This document shows, piece by piece, positions 17,826 through 27,907 of a stretch of 64,000 nt of DNA. The DNA comes from Stutzerimonas kirkiae (lineage in GTDB: Bacteria > Pseudomonadota > Gammaproteobacteria > Pseudomonadales > Pseudomonadaceae), in assembly GCF_004327335.1 (NCBI RefSeq), contig NZ_QJUO01000002.1, positions 124,001 through 188,000 of the forward strand. Direction: 5' to 3'. A program made the position numbers and the translations under genes. How positions within the stretch are numbered: the first letter of the stretch is position 1; each line of letters begins with the position of its first letter. The notes beneath the pieces are model-generated. The model did no database searches and had not been told where the DNA came from. It saw nothing but the letters and a program-made list of their open reading frames with translations.

Positions 17826-18236
17826 CCAAGCGCCAGGATAACCACGTGTTTCTGTCACCGCTAGCATTGAGCCAGTTCAAGCGCCTGAAAGATGAACCAA
17901 CCACACCCTGTTCTGCGTCCCCAGCAAGGACGAAAGCAGCCACGTCGACACTAAAACGCTCAGCAAACTGATCGGCAATGCCACTTCAAGAACCGCAGCA
18001 AGCCCCTAACTGGCCGCCATCATAGGGCACCTCTACAACGTAAGCGAGGCAGCCAACGTAAGGCAAAAAACAGGCGAAAAAGAGCAGTTTACGTGTTGTA
18101 AATGAGCATTTTTAGCTTATTTTTAACACCGCGATGGCAACGCAGGTAGTTTTAGAGGCGCCCCATAACGACTCACTGGTGCCGAGCTAGGGCATCAAAG
18201 GTGGATAGACGCCGCAAGACCTCCGGCCTAACCCTC
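17826..18236 (+). pseudogene. decayed integrase remnant (catalytic-domain fragment), split by a MITE
   Basis: Base-level similarity to 15043-15330 of the intact integrase: AAGCGCCAGGATAACCACGT aligns with the KRQDHHVF segment, then LSQFKRLK, the HVDTKT segment, NRSKPLTG and, after a 139-bp insertion, the segment corresponding to NDDSLVLSKGAKG...TP-DLRR. Several indels and stops make it non-coding. It shows that a second island with a related integrase once ended or inserted here. Surrounding sequence on both sides is low in recognisable genes. Confidence 0.8.
18025..18163. mobile_element. 139-bp MITE with 4-bp target duplication
   Basis: Begins GGGCACCTCTACAAC and ends GTTTTAGAGGCGCCC, imperfect terminal inverted repeats. 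It is flanked by CATA on both sides (18021-18024, 18164-18167). Removing the element and one CATA restores collinearity with the intact integrase gene, which proves the insertion and the duplication. Too short to encode a transposase; the mobilising IS is not in the window. Confidence 0.8.
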
Positions 18237-18329
18237 AACGAAGGTGCGGAGCTAATCAGCCCAAAATATAAAACTCTAGCAATCGATTAAAAACAGAAAA
18301 GTAAAGCCCACTAAAAAGCCTAAGGTCAA

Positions 18330-19076
18330 ATGAAAAAAGACAAACCAGACTGGGAAAAATATGAGCGCCTGGTGGCGAAGCTGGTATCTGAACAACTCTC
18401 CACCGAATACTGCGTAACACCCAACGCTAAAATAACAGGAAAAATTAGCAAAAAAAAACGGCAGATTGATGTTTTGATTGACTCAAGACACAACACCGAA
18501 AATGAAAATCGTATAATCATCGACGCCAAGATTCGCACTCGCCGAATCGACATTACACATGTAGAAGCCTTTCTAGGATTAATGGCTGATACCGGCGCAA
18601 CACATGGTTATTTAGTTTGCCCAAACGGATATACGAAAGCAGCAGAACTTAGAGCCCAAGACTCTGTATCAATTCGCCTACTACCATTGAATCGCCTAGA
18701 GAATTTTGATCCATCAACATGGCCTAATTGCCTTGTTCCAAACTGCCAAAACGGTCGTATATTTTGGGATGGCTACCCCTCCATAGATGTCGCCCTAGCA
18801 CCGTTAAATGGTGGAAAAACAATCTCTATCTCTTACGTTCATTACGTAGGGAAATGCGACAAATGCAGCCGATTTCATGTCAAATGCTTATCCTGCAAAC
18901 ACATACTATCCGTACCTCACGAATCTGATGAAGATTGCGGGGTTCAATGCAGTTGCGGCCTGCCATGGTTTTGGCTCGCATCTATTGAAGAGGATCACAC
19001 AGGACAGCGTTCTGCGGAGCTACACTTAATTCGAGGTCACAATCAAATACTTACAGCAAGCCGACGATCACTATAA
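18330..19076 (+). CDS. PD-(D/E)xK endonuclease-like protein with C-terminal zinc fingers
   Basis: 248 residues, AT-richer than the surroundings. A restriction-endonuclease-like core is visible at the N-terminus: Glu12, Asp47 (KKKRQIDVLI) and Asp65-x-Lys67 (IIIDAKIRTRR), the Mrr-type arrangement. The C-terminal half holds four Cys pairs (CLVPNC, CDKC, CLSCKHIL, CSCGLPWFW), probably two zinc fingers that bind DNA or recognise the target. It stands alone before vsr on the same strand. A restriction or defence role is inferred; no methyltransferase is directly adjacent. Confidence 0.65.
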   Translation: MKKDKPDWEKYERLVAKLVSEQLSTEYCVTPNAKITGKISKKKRQIDVLIDSRHNTENENRIIIDAKIRTRRIDITHVEAFLGLMADTGATHGYLVCPNGYTKAAELRAQDSVSIRLLPLNRLENFDPSTWPNCLVPNCQNGRIFWDGYPSIDVALAPLNGGKTISISYVHYVGKCDKCSRFHVKCLSCKHILSVPHESDEDCGVQCSCGLPWFWLASIEEDHTGQRSAELHLIRGHNQILTASRRSL

Positions 19077-19251
19077 ATTTATCGCTATAGCAAAACACCC
19101 TCACTGCGGTCAGTCGCACATGTTAGTGCATAACATGCACTAACCATTGTACTCCTATCGCAAGGCGGGAGCAGAGAACATCAGCCATCCAAGTCGACAA
19201 AACTGGAGCTCACCCAACGAAACAACAAGGCAAATAAACGAGGAGATATCT

Positions 19252-19674
19252 ATGACAGATACCATCAGCGCCGGCGAGCGTAGCCGCATCATGTCCCTAG
19301 TAAAAAGTAAGAATACCCGGGCCGAAATGCTTGTTCGGCAGTTGGTGCACAGCGCCGGGTTCCGCTATCGACTGCATGATGCCAAGCTCCCCGGAAAGCC
19401 AGACCTAGTATTCTCGCGCAAACGCAAGGTAATCTTTGTGCATGGTTGCTTTTGGCACCTCCATGAGAACTGTCCATTTTCTCGAATGCCTAAATCAAAC
19501 CAGGAGTATTGGGTCGCAAAACTCGAGGGCAATAAAGCTCGCGACGAGATAAACCTGCAGAAGCTTCATGACACCGGCTGGCAGACATTAGTGGTATGGG
19601 AATGCGAGCTGCGGGATCTGATTTCATTGGCGTCACGGCTTCACTCATTCCTTTTAGATGAGCCATCCTGTTAA
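19252..19674 (+). CDS. vsr: very short patch repair endonuclease
   Basis: 140-residue Vsr, which nicks beside T:G mismatches that arise by deamination of 5-methylcytosine. The active-site residues fall at the same numbers as in E. coli Vsr: Asp51 (LPGKPDLVF), His64 and His69 (VHGCFWHLHENC). Start ATG at 19252 behind GAGGAG; the open frame extends upstream without conserved sequence. It lies convergent to the Druantia cluster, whose cytosine methylase would create the 5-methylcytosines this enzyme protects against. Linkage of vsr with C5 methylases is common, so it is probably part of the same cargo. Confidence 0.92.
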   Translation: MTDTISAGERSRIMSLVKSKNTRAEMLVRQLVHSAGFRYRLHDAKLPGKPDLVFSRKRKVIFVHGCFWHLHENCPFSRMPKSNQEYWVAKLEGNKARDEINLQKLHDTGWQTLVVWECELRDLISLASRLHSFLLDEPSC

Positions 19675-19920
19675 TCCCCCTCCGGAGCCTTTCGCAAAAT
19701 ACCGATAAAACTTCACTCAGAGCTTTACCACAGCATCAATGGGTCAAATCGAGTGATTGCCTGAGCCCCTCACGAGCTCTGAAACCTAATCGCGCAGCTG
19801 AATTGATCCGTCAACTACGGGGACGTCAACAGACTGGCAAGGCATGTCATACAGCGGCAATGCCGGCCATACTAACTACCATGCTTATCTTCACAACTGA
19901 CGCCCTAATATTTTCTTTCC

Positions 19921-22900
19921 CTAGCGCAGTACCTGGCCGATCTTCGCCAGCTCTAAAGCCCGTAATGGTCGCCGTTCGAGGTTAAAGGTATCGAGAAACT
20001 TCACCTCAGCCCCGCCACTCAACCTTTTGCCGAAATCACCATCGACGCGCCAGAGCGGGTGAACGATCAGGAAGGTATCGCCTCCTTTATGCTTTTCACG
20101 AAGCACAGGCAGATTCGAAGGGCCATGGACTTCGACCAAAAGCGAGTCTGGGCGCATCCCCGCAACGGCCTCTGCAAGTGCAAGGGCGCGCTGACTCCAA
20201 CCAATTGTCTCCGGGAACATCTGATCCTTCGCATCCAGCCCCGCAGTGTAGCCCGGTGTTACCAGTGCTCGTAGGTAGGTGAGCCCGAGCCGCCAATCAA
20301 GAAGTCCGTGATAGGAGCGGTTTCCGTATCGTTGGATACACCGGTAGCACGACGTCTGGCATCGCGCAGCATGATTGCCATCCCCATCAACACTTAGGAA
20401 CTCAATCAATGGCCAAATCGCGCGATCCGTGAGCATCTCCTGGATGAGATACACGATGTGCGGAATGCCATCGCTACGATCTTCGCCGAGACGGCGACAA
20501 AGACCTGAACCGTTGATTAGAGAATCGGCTATTTGCAGCATCGGATTGCCTTCACGCAGTCGAGGTTCGAGCGCTTCGAATTCATCGGGAGAAACGTCAA
20601 GATCCAAAGCTGCTTTCTGCACAAGAATCTGCGTTGCGCTGATCGCGGCTGAGCGCGTGGGTAGATGACTGAAATTACCTTTTCTAGCAACGTTATCTAG
20701 AGTCAGCCTGGGATCAAAATCGAGGAGTTCGAGATAAAGTGCGTCAGTCTCTTTCTTGGCGATGAGGCCGAAAGTACGCAGCGTGTTGGGCTTCACCACC
20801 CATCGGCTGCTCGAGCCAGATATCTCGTCAAGTACGATTGCCTGATCATCCGCAAGAGTCGTTGATGCAGCTCGGGGGATCCGGACGCGACTATCTTCAG
20901 CCTCGCACACGGAGAATCTACTTGGCTGCCCAGTATCATCATCAACCCCATCGTTAAGCTGCATAATCGTCACGCCAGCACCGCGACGCACCCGAAGCGA
21001 TCCAGCATCCTTCCACCCCCCTAAATGCAGCACCGTAGCGACCGTTCTCACCGCCATCCGCCCCACAGTATCGAGGTCGGTTTCAGCTGCTTTGAAATCG
21101 GTTCGGAATGCAGCCGGAGTTATGTAATCGTTGAACTCGTTAGGCTCTATATCGCCGCCGCAGTCTTCGCATTGTTGAGCACATTGCGGCCGAAGAAGGC
21201 TATATCGGGCAGATCCACAGGCCTGGCAGAGAGCTACCTGGTGCTGAGATTCAGCCCAACTCGATAGGCTTTCAATCACCACATCCTTCCCGCGTCTTTC
21301 CGGAGCTGAAAGCGTGCCACTGAAGCCGATCACACGATGGCGCTGCTTATCCTTCGTCAGTACCGCACCAGGCGCAAACTCGAAAACGGCAGTATCAATA
21401 TCCCGATCCATGGTCGACCATGAATAATCAGGATTAGTGTCGTCAGTTTCCGCACGCACTCCGAGGTAGAGCTGCCGTACCCGAGTAGGCATGCCATACA
21501 TCGGCAGCAACCCGCGTTCTGCCAAGAACTGAGCAAGTCCCTGTCGATTGACCGGCTTGTCCTTCTTCTGACCACCGATCTCCTCTATCAGCCTCTCCAC
21601 AGTGGACTCCGCACGGAGGCGCTCTCGCTGAACTGGATCAATGCAGGCTGCGTCGATGTAAGCATCACGTTGCGCGATAGTTGCCTGAAGAGCGTCCTTC
21701 AACCGCATCTGCCAGTTACAACCTTCACTATCATCGTAATAGTCATCCGTTGGCACATATTCGCCATGGACGTCCGGAGGGACGAGCAGATCGCCGGGAT
21801 ACTCCCCCCCTTCATTAACGAAGTCGTCGCGCACTTTCTGAAACGCCGCGCGAAGCCAAACCTTCGTCAGAAGACGGCGAGGAATCGGATCGTGGCCTGT
21901 TGCCAGGAACGGCGGTGGCGGTGGATCCCCGGTAATAGCAGCGGGATGGGCGAAGTAATATGCGTCATGACTTCGCCCACGACAGAAGGTGATGACGAAG
22001 GAAAATGCCTGACCGCGGCGACCAGCCCGACCAACACGCTGCTGATAGTTGAAGCGTTGAGGAGGCATGTTCGCCTGGTAGACCGTCTGGAGTGATCCAA
22101 TGTCGATCCCAACCTCCATCGTTGTCGTGACTGACAGCATGTCAATCTCGCGCGCTAGCCTCGCCACCTCGCCGAAATCGTCAACGAAAATGTTCTTGAA
22201 CTTACGCAAACGCTCTGAGAAGTCATCGGTCTGCCCAGTCAACTCCTCGCACCTAAGACGGAAACGGGCAACGCCGTCATTCTGACCTCGGACGATGCGC
22301 CGCCCGAGGAAATTGGTCTCCCAGAGCTCCTCTACCTTGCCACTCCTCTCAGACGGCAGCGGCTTGTAACAACGAGTACAGTTGCCTACTCCCCGATGGA
22401 GGTGGATGCGCTCGCAATAACTGCACCGCCAAAACGGATCACCCGGCTCGGAAACCCGAAGAAACACACGCCCCACACGGATGATGCCGTTCACATGGCC
22501 ATACTTGCCAAACGCATCGAGAACTCTCTGAAGCTGGTTATTTGTATCTCCATTTAGAGCATCGGCAAACTTCCAAACACGGCTTGAAGGCCTAACCTTG
22601 CTTGCCTGATCCCACTCGGTGGTTCGGTTACGATCAAAGAACTTGTTCTCCTGGACACGAGTAGCGCTCGAGAAAACACGGAGCCAAGCGTCTAGTTGAT
22701 CGATGTCAGGGCCAGATTCGCGACTGATCGATGGATAGGCGAGTCCGGTTTCTTCTAGCGCAAAGAAGGTATTGGCGAAAATAACGTCGTCGACGAGTTC
22801 CATCAGCTCCTGCTCAATGAACACGCCCAGCTCTTTTTGCTGAGTATCGTCAAGCCAAGATGCATAGCTGATTAGTTCACCTGACTTCTGGAAAGCCTGG

Positions 22901-25749
22901 AACCAAGGGCGCTTATCGTAGGGCTTGCGACCAACCTCATCGAAAGGATGGATGCCGAGATTCACGTATTCGGAGATCAACGCACCGACACCGCCGGTAG
23001 TGTCCTTATAGTGGAATAGCCTGCTGATTTGTACTTTTCGGGACTCTACAGAGATCTGAGTGTCTTGCGCCTGTGCGCTGATCGCAGCGACAGCCTTTTG
23101 GAAACCCTCCATGTCACCCGCGTCCAGCAGCTTCTGCGCTTCAGCCATAGCTGACTTCGGATCAACTTTTGCTACCGCGGCGCATTGAAGGTAATCTCGA
23201 GCAACGGTCACTAAAATCTCACGGCGCAAATCGCGAAGATGGAGACGCTCGATCTCGAGCGATTGATTAGCCGCGTCCTGCCGACTATCCGAGAAGACTA
23301 TGCTCTTAGCCTCTGCCCCCACCGCATGAAGCAGCTCGAATAGCTCTGTCGCCACCAGCTGTGATGCCTTGCTAACACCGGTTCGGAATGCACGGATTGG
23401 CGACCGCGAACGCGAGCTGGGCGGTCTATTCGAGTAATCGGTGCCGCAGTTCGGGCAGCAGAACGGCTGAGCGGTGCGATGCCCGTTTTGCGACGCAGTC
23501 GTAGACTGGTGATAGAGCCTTCCGCCGATTCGCCCGCCAGGCACCTCCTCCCCCAGACTCACGACGCCAGATTCTGGATCGAGATGAGCTGGCTCCCATT
23601 CATCCCAGCCGCGGGCATCCGGCTGTGGGGTAAGCTGGCTCGGCCAAAACACGGCGAACTGCTCAAACGACATACGATCGTAGTATTCCGAAGCGGCGCG
23701 CTCCGGTAGATTTTCCAGCTCAGCAGTTGAAGGCAACAACTCGGTCAATGAGCTGGTTCCAACGCGCTTACCACGTTGGCCGCCGAGCAGCAGGTCGCCA
23801 CACGCCTCGCAATAAAGCATCTCAAATAGCCTTCGACCACGAGCTTCGCCCGGTTCGGGCTGGCCATGGGACAGACCACGCTCAACACTTAGATCTGTAA
23901 ATGTTACTTTTCCAGCCACATTGGAGGGCGCACCAAACAACCCTTCCACATTACGCACGAACGCGTGAACCCTGAAAGACGGCGTCCCCTGAGAAACACG
24001 CCCACTCCATTGCCCACTTTCTGGCAGAGCACGTGCGAGCATTAGTCCTTGGACAGCGACATTAGCATTCGTTATGCCACCAAACAGCCGCTTGCCGAGA
24101 TCTTCAATGCTGGCGGCCCGAACCCCCTCACCTACTCTACATGCGCTAGTGAGAACAGCCGCTGCGATCTCCGCGATCTCAACGACGCGGGCATCACCGG
24201 ATACGGTGACGTTGAGCGCGTTGGCAACAGTATCGATCGCTTTCTCTAAGGCATCGCTCCTCACAATCTTCGCGATGAAGTCTTTATCGTTAGTGCGTGC
24301 AGCTTCCATTAACCTGAGGAACGGTTCAGACGCAATAATCCCGCCGCCCCAAGATGGGATATCGGCCTCGCCTTTTACAACGCAGTCAGTCCAAAACTCC
24401 TCATTTTCTGAGCCGGTGTCTCCGGCCTTAGCGCTTGTGCCGAATGGTGCGAAAAGATCACGCAGATATCGCCGAGATTGAACGCCGGGCTCGCCATCCA
24501 TCGGCAACGATGCCGACGAGGCGAGGACACGCAGCTTATGCCGATGAGCTGGATCATCCAGCCCCAATCGTTGAATGAGGGACTTGATTAGGAAGGCCAC
24601 CTCCGTGCCGGCAGAGCCACGAATGAGGTGGAGCTCGTCAAAGACGAGGTAGAAGTAAGCATCCTCATTGTCGCGGAGCCATGTCCGGGTCTTCTCGAAG
24701 ATTGGCCCCTCAACTTCACGCGACAACATCGCGCCAAGCATCGATGCGTTAGTAACAAGAACGTCTGGTGGCGTCTCCTGCATATCCCAGCGCGAAAGCA
24801 TTTCACCGCCATCTAACGACGGGAAAATAAAGCGGGTCATTTCAGGAGGAGACGCTCCCAGTTCGTCTGCGCTCTTCCGCGCCCTGGCATCATAAATGCG
24901 CGCGTCGTTCTGATCCTGGTTGACCTTCCTCATTGCCGAACGAAGCTCTCGCTGCCGGCGCTGCCTCCGCTTCTTCTCCACCTCGCTATTCGCGATACGA
25001 GGGTGATCTTCGTATCCCGTCACCGGCGTGGATGACGTGTACTGTCCAAAGAACACTCGATTCCCTTCGAACCGGCGATCCATTACCGCTCTTGCCTCGT
25101 CCGAATCTAGCGTACGCCGGAGACGAACCATTTGATCCTCGACGAGAGCGTTCATGGGATACAACACAAGAGCACGCACTGCTGCCGGACGGTTCTCTCC
25201 GTCACGCTGCGGGCTCCACTTCCCCCTCGGTGACGCCCACCAGGGCATCTCGAGATATCCGGCATCCGGCTTCGACCAGCTGACAGCCTCACGCGACAAT
25301 GCAGCCATGATTGGCAACATGAAGCTCTCGGTTTTACCTGAGCCGGTTCCCGATGTGACAATGCCCGGATGCCCCGGCTGAATACCCCGTTGGAGCATCT
25401 CGACCTGATGCTTATAGGGCGCGTAGCGGCCGACGCGCGTCAGTTCACCGACGGTATCATCACCTTCGAACAGGCCGGAAAGCACCAGTTCAGCGAACGC
25501 CACCTGTGCATCGTACGGCAGCTTCGCAAGCGGGCCATCCACAACCCCGACCATCTGATCGATACGCAGCTCGTGCGCCCTATAACGCAGTACCGGCTCC
25601 ACGAATGCCGCGGTAGCGAATACGTTAGTCGTCTCGAGGAGGCGACGTCGCTCTGCCGCAATTTTCCTATCCGCAATGCGAAAGTTTGTTTCCACATACG
25701 AGATGAAGAAGTCCCTGATGCGGTTGAAGCCACCAATTGGATCAAGCAT
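19921..25749 (-). CDS. druE: Druantia-type giant DUF1998 helicase (DruE)
   Basis: 1942 residues. Walker A SGTGSGKT is at 133-140 and the DEAD-box equivalent DELH at 371-374. The helicase C-terminal lobe has TTTMEVGIDIG and YQQRVGRAGRRG. Several zinc ribbons follow (CEACGD, CCPNCG, CSYC...CTRC, CQACG...CEDCG). The C-terminal MZB/DUF1998 module ends the protein with CQTSCYRCIQRYGN. Size and architecture match DruE, the hallmark of Druantia anti-phage systems. The ATG at 25749 has GGAGGG upstream. It is the last gene of the cluster, 22 bp after druG. DISARM DrmA is shorter and comes with DrmB/DrmC, which are absent. Confidence 0.85.
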   Translation of the reverse strand: MLDPIGGFNRIRDFFISYVETNFRIADRKIAAERRRLLETTNVFATAAFVEPVLRYRAHELRIDQMVGVVDGPLAKLPYDAQVAFAELVLSGLFEGDDTVGELTRVGRYAPYKHQVEMLQRGIQPGHPGIVTSGTGSGKTESFMLPIMAALSREAVSWSKPDAGYLEMPWWASPRGKWSPQRDGENRPAAVRALVLYPMNALVEDQMVRLRRTLDSDEARAVMDRRFEGNRVFFGQYTSSTPVTGYEDHPRIANSEVEKKRRQRRQRELRSAMRKVNQDQNDARIYDARARKSADELGASPPEMTRFIFPSLDGGEMLSRWDMQETPPDVLVTNASMLGAMLSREVEGPIFEKTRTWLRDNEDAYFYLVFDELHLIRGSAGTEVAFLIKSLIQRLGLDDPAHRHKLRVLASSASLPMDGEPGVQSRRYLRDLFAPFGTSAKAGDTGSENEEFWTDCVVKGEADIPSWGGGIIASEPFLRLMEAARTNDKDFIAKIVRSDALEKAIDTVANALNVTVSGDARVVEIAEIAAAVLTSACRVGEGVRAASIEDLGKRLFGGITNANVAVQGLMLARALPESGQWSGRVSQGTPSFRVHAFVRNVEGLFGAPSNVAGKVTFTDLSVERGLSHGQPEPGEARGRRLFEMLYCEACGDLLLGGQRGKRVGTSSLTELLPSTAELENLPERAASEYYDRMSFEQFAVFWPSQLTPQPDARGWDEWEPAHLDPESGVVSLGEEVPGGRIGGRLYHQSTTASQNGHRTAQPFCCPNCGTDYSNRPPSSRSRSPIRAFRTGVSKASQLVATELFELLHAVGAEAKSIVFSDSRQDAANQSLEIERLHLRDLRREILVTVARDYLQCAAVAKVDPKSAMAEAQKLLDAGDMEGFQKAVAAISAQAQDTQISVESRKVQISRLFHYKDTTGGVGALISEYVNLGIHPFDEVGRKPYDKRPWFQAFQKSGELISYASWLDDTQQKELGVFIEQELMELVDDVIFANTFFALEETGLAYPSISRESGPDIDQLDAWLRVFSSATRVQENKFFDRNRTTEWDQASKVRPSSRVWKFADALNGDTNNQLQRVLDAFGKYGHVNGIIRVGRVFLRVSEPGDPFWRCSYCERIHLHRGVGNCTRCYKPLPSERSGKVEELWETNFLGRRIVRGQNDGVARFRLRCEELTGQTDDFSERLRKFKNIFVDDFGEVARLAREIDMLSVTTTMEVGIDIGSLQTVYQANMPPQRFNYQQRVGRAGRRGQAFSFVITFCRGRSHDAYYFAHPAAITGDPPPPPFLATGHDPIPRRLLTKVWLRAAFQKVRDDFVNEGGEYPGDLLVPPDVHGEYVPTDDYYDDSEGCNWQMRLKDALQATIAQRDAYIDAACIDPVQRERLRAESTVERLIEEIGGQKKDKPVNRQGLAQFLAERGLLPMYGMPTRVRQLYLGVRAETDDTNPDYSWSTMDRDIDTAVFEFAPGAVLTKDKQRHRVIGFSGTLSAPERRGKDVVIESLSSWAESQHQVALCQACGSARYSLLRPQCAQQCEDCGGDIEPNEFNDYITPAAFRTDFKAAETDLDTVGRMAVRTVATVLHLGGWKDAGSLRVRRGAGVTIMQLNDGVDDDTGQPSRFSVCEAEDSRVRIPRAASTTLADDQAIVLDEISGSSSRWVVKPNTLRTFGLIAKKETDALYLELLDFDPRLTLDNVARKGNFSHLPTRSAAISATQILVQKAALDLDVSPDEFEALEPRLREGNPMLQIADSLINGSGLCRRLGEDRSDGIPHIVYLIQEMLTDRAIWPLIEFLSVDGDGNHAARCQTSCYRCIQRYGNRSYHGLLDWRLGLTYLRALVTPGYTAGLDAKDQMFPETIGWSQRALALAEAVAGMRPDSLLVEVHGPSNLPVLREKHKGGDTFLIVHPLWRVDGDFGKRLSGGAEVKFLDTFNLERRPLRALELAKIGQVLR

Positions 25750-25771
25750 CGATTCCCTCCGAATTTCCTTA

Positions 25772-27907
25772 TTAGTTGGAATTCATGACCAGCTGCCTCG
25801 CAACTTTGAGGACGATACGCTGCGCCAACTCCGTGTCACCGAGTAATGTGACTGCTTCCGCGAACATGCGCGCGCTGCGCATAGCAATATCCAGGCTCAA
25901 GTTTTCACCGAGCTCCAGCACGAGCGAACTAGCTTCAGATAAATCCATGGGCATTTCCCCTGGATCCAGCATCTCCAACTCAATCCGGGGAGGCACGAGG
26001 AGAGACAATCCAGCCAACGCCGCTCCAGGCGAGAAGACGTTCGTTATCTCGAGCCATGGGACGCTTCCCCGGAGAACGCGCAGCTCGTCGTGCTCGGGCT
26101 CATGGATCGTACAACAAACAAATAGTCCGCGTGGCAACCCCCCACTCCGAAGCACTTCCGACAAGGCCGGCATCCAAAAGCGCGCGCCCGACCGCTCAAC
26201 ACCCCGGATAACAACCAAGATCGCCCCACCATCCTTAGCGGCCTCAGCGGCTGCCGCCAGCAGAGTAGGGACGCCCGACCCCGGCCTGGCCCAGAGGTCG
26301 TCGAGAGAGATAAGCGTCGGGTCTGCTTCAATCGAAACAAACCGTCCAGGGCAGATGATCGACTCGGCGACGCGCAATAGATCCGTCGCGTCCCCGCCGA
26401 CGAGAATAGGCAGCTCTCCTGAGAGGAGCATAACGGCCAGGCTCTGCAGAAGCTCCCTGCCCTTATCCGAGAGCATAACCTGGCGTGTGATTAGCTGCCC
26501 CTTGACAGCTGTGCCAACCTTCGGAAGGTTCGGAAACGTCCTCCCGATGCCAATATTACTTACTGCAGGCTGCGGGGCGCTGATCATCGTAGGGCCAAGC
26601 TGCTCGGCGATAGCAAGTAAGCGATCCACCTCCCCCTTCACATCGGTAAGCTGTGTTTGAGCATTTTCCGCTTCGGCCCGAAGCTCCTCCCGCTCCACCT
26701 CAACACCTGCGACCTCCGCCTTAATATCCATCAGCGTCTGCACCTGCTCAGCAATCTGGCGCTCTAGCTGGTCGCTGCGCTCACTGACACTAGCTTCGAG
26801 CGCCTGGATTCGGCTGGAAACGGCGCGCTCAGTATCCTTTAGCCTTACGTCACATTCAGAAAGACCGGCTGCCTCGTACTTTTCAAGCTCCTGTTCGATA
26901 CGAGATATACCCTCTGTACGCTCCACCTCCAGTTCAGCCAACAGCTGGGCGAGTCTCCGCGCCTTTTCAGAGGCGATTTCCACAGAGAGCTCGGAGCGAA
27001 GCTTGGCCCGTTCAGCCCCGTGCCCCTCCCTCACATAAGCGGCCACGACATCGCGTACGGCTTCGTCGTGGAGCACTGCCGTGAGATACACCTCCATGAG
27101 CTTATAGTCGGCTCGTAGACGGTTTGCGAGAGCCGCTGAACGGAGCGTGTCAATCACAGGTTCCCTGCCATCCGAGGCTGCGGATACCCGGTCTGTGATC
27201 ACTTCCTGATGAAGCTCGAGCCAGCGGATGATCTCCGAGACTTTAGGGTCGTTCATACCTGCTAGTGAATTGACAACACGAGCTATGTGGTCAACATCAT
27301 CCGACCAATCCAATGAGGCCATCTCGCTGTCGATTGAAGCGATGAAGACTTCGTCAGATCTCACTCCGCTATTAACATGTATGACGCGCTCGTGAGCATA
27401 GTGGTAGCGTTTCACCTCTCGGGCAGAAGTACGCGAAACTCGAAGCCGACCGTCCTTACCAGCTTCCAACTCGACAACAATCACCGTGTCACCAGCTAGA
27501 TGAAATGCCCAGAACCCTGGTCTCGCGTCCCCCGACCAGCCCTCGCGGGTAAGCAGATCACGGTACATCGACAAGGTTGACTCCGGTAAAACCACGAAGC
27601 GCGGTAGTCGCTTCAAATGAAGCGCCTTATAGGCAGGCGCCCTGTATCGTGTGTTTTTGACTACATCGAACTCGACCCAATCGCCTGGATGAAAGTCGCC
27701 GTGCTGGTTCACCCCTTGTATCTCGACCAGACCATCACGTGGAAACAGTCGCTTCGAGTTAGCAATTGCTTCCAAACCATCTTGGTTCAATTGGCCAACA
27801 ACGGCGATGGAGCCATACGGTCCCTGCCAACGGACAAAATGACCCACGAATCGCTTTAAGTCGGCTACCGCAAATGCGCTGCGCTCCGCTTTAACATCCA
27901 CTGTCAC
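25772..27907 (-). CDS. druG: Druantia type II component, coiled-coil protein (DruG-like)
   Basis: 711 residues. The N-terminal third (1-200) is of unknown fold. A long coiled coil occupies about 300-435. The C-terminal part resembles an AAA-type core without a canonical Walker A (PILVGGDATDLL, then GGAILVVIRGVERSG as a Walker B-like strand). Its start overlaps the preceding gene by four bases and it is followed by the giant helicase, so translation is coupled. The name is assigned by position in the methylase-X-Y-DruE order known for Druantia type II; the sequence itself contains no motif I can use to prove it. Confidence 0.7.
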   Translation of the reverse strand: MTVDVKAERSAFAVADLKRFVGHFVRWQGPYGSIAVVGQLNQDGLEAIANSKRLFPRDGLVEIQGVNQHGDFHPGDWVEFDVVKNTRYRAPAYKALHLKRLPRFVVLPESTLSMYRDLLTREGWSGDARPGFWAFHLAGDTVIVVELEAGKDGRLRVSRTSAREVKRYHYAHERVIHVNSGVRSDEVFIASIDSEMASLDWSDDVDHIARVVNSLAGMNDPKVSEIIRWLELHQEVITDRVSAASDGREPVIDTLRSAALANRLRADYKLMEVYLTAVLHDEAVRDVVAAYVREGHGAERAKLRSELSVEIASEKARRLAQLLAELEVERTEGISRIEQELEKYEAAGLSECDVRLKDTERAVSSRIQALEASVSERSDQLERQIAEQVQTLMDIKAEVAGVEVEREELRAEAENAQTQLTDVKGEVDRLLAIAEQLGPTMISAPQPAVSNIGIGRTFPNLPKVGTAVKGQLITRQVMLSDKGRELLQSLAVMLLSGELPILVGGDATDLLRVAESIICPGRFVSIEADPTLISLDDLWARPGSGVPTLLAAAAEAAKDGGAILVVIRGVERSGARFWMPALSEVLRSGGLPRGLFVCCTIHEPEHDELRVLRGSVPWLEITNVFSPGAALAGLSLLVPPRIELEMLDPGEMPMDLSEASSLVLELGENLSLDIAMRSARMFAEAVTLLGDTELAQRIVLKVARQLVMNSN

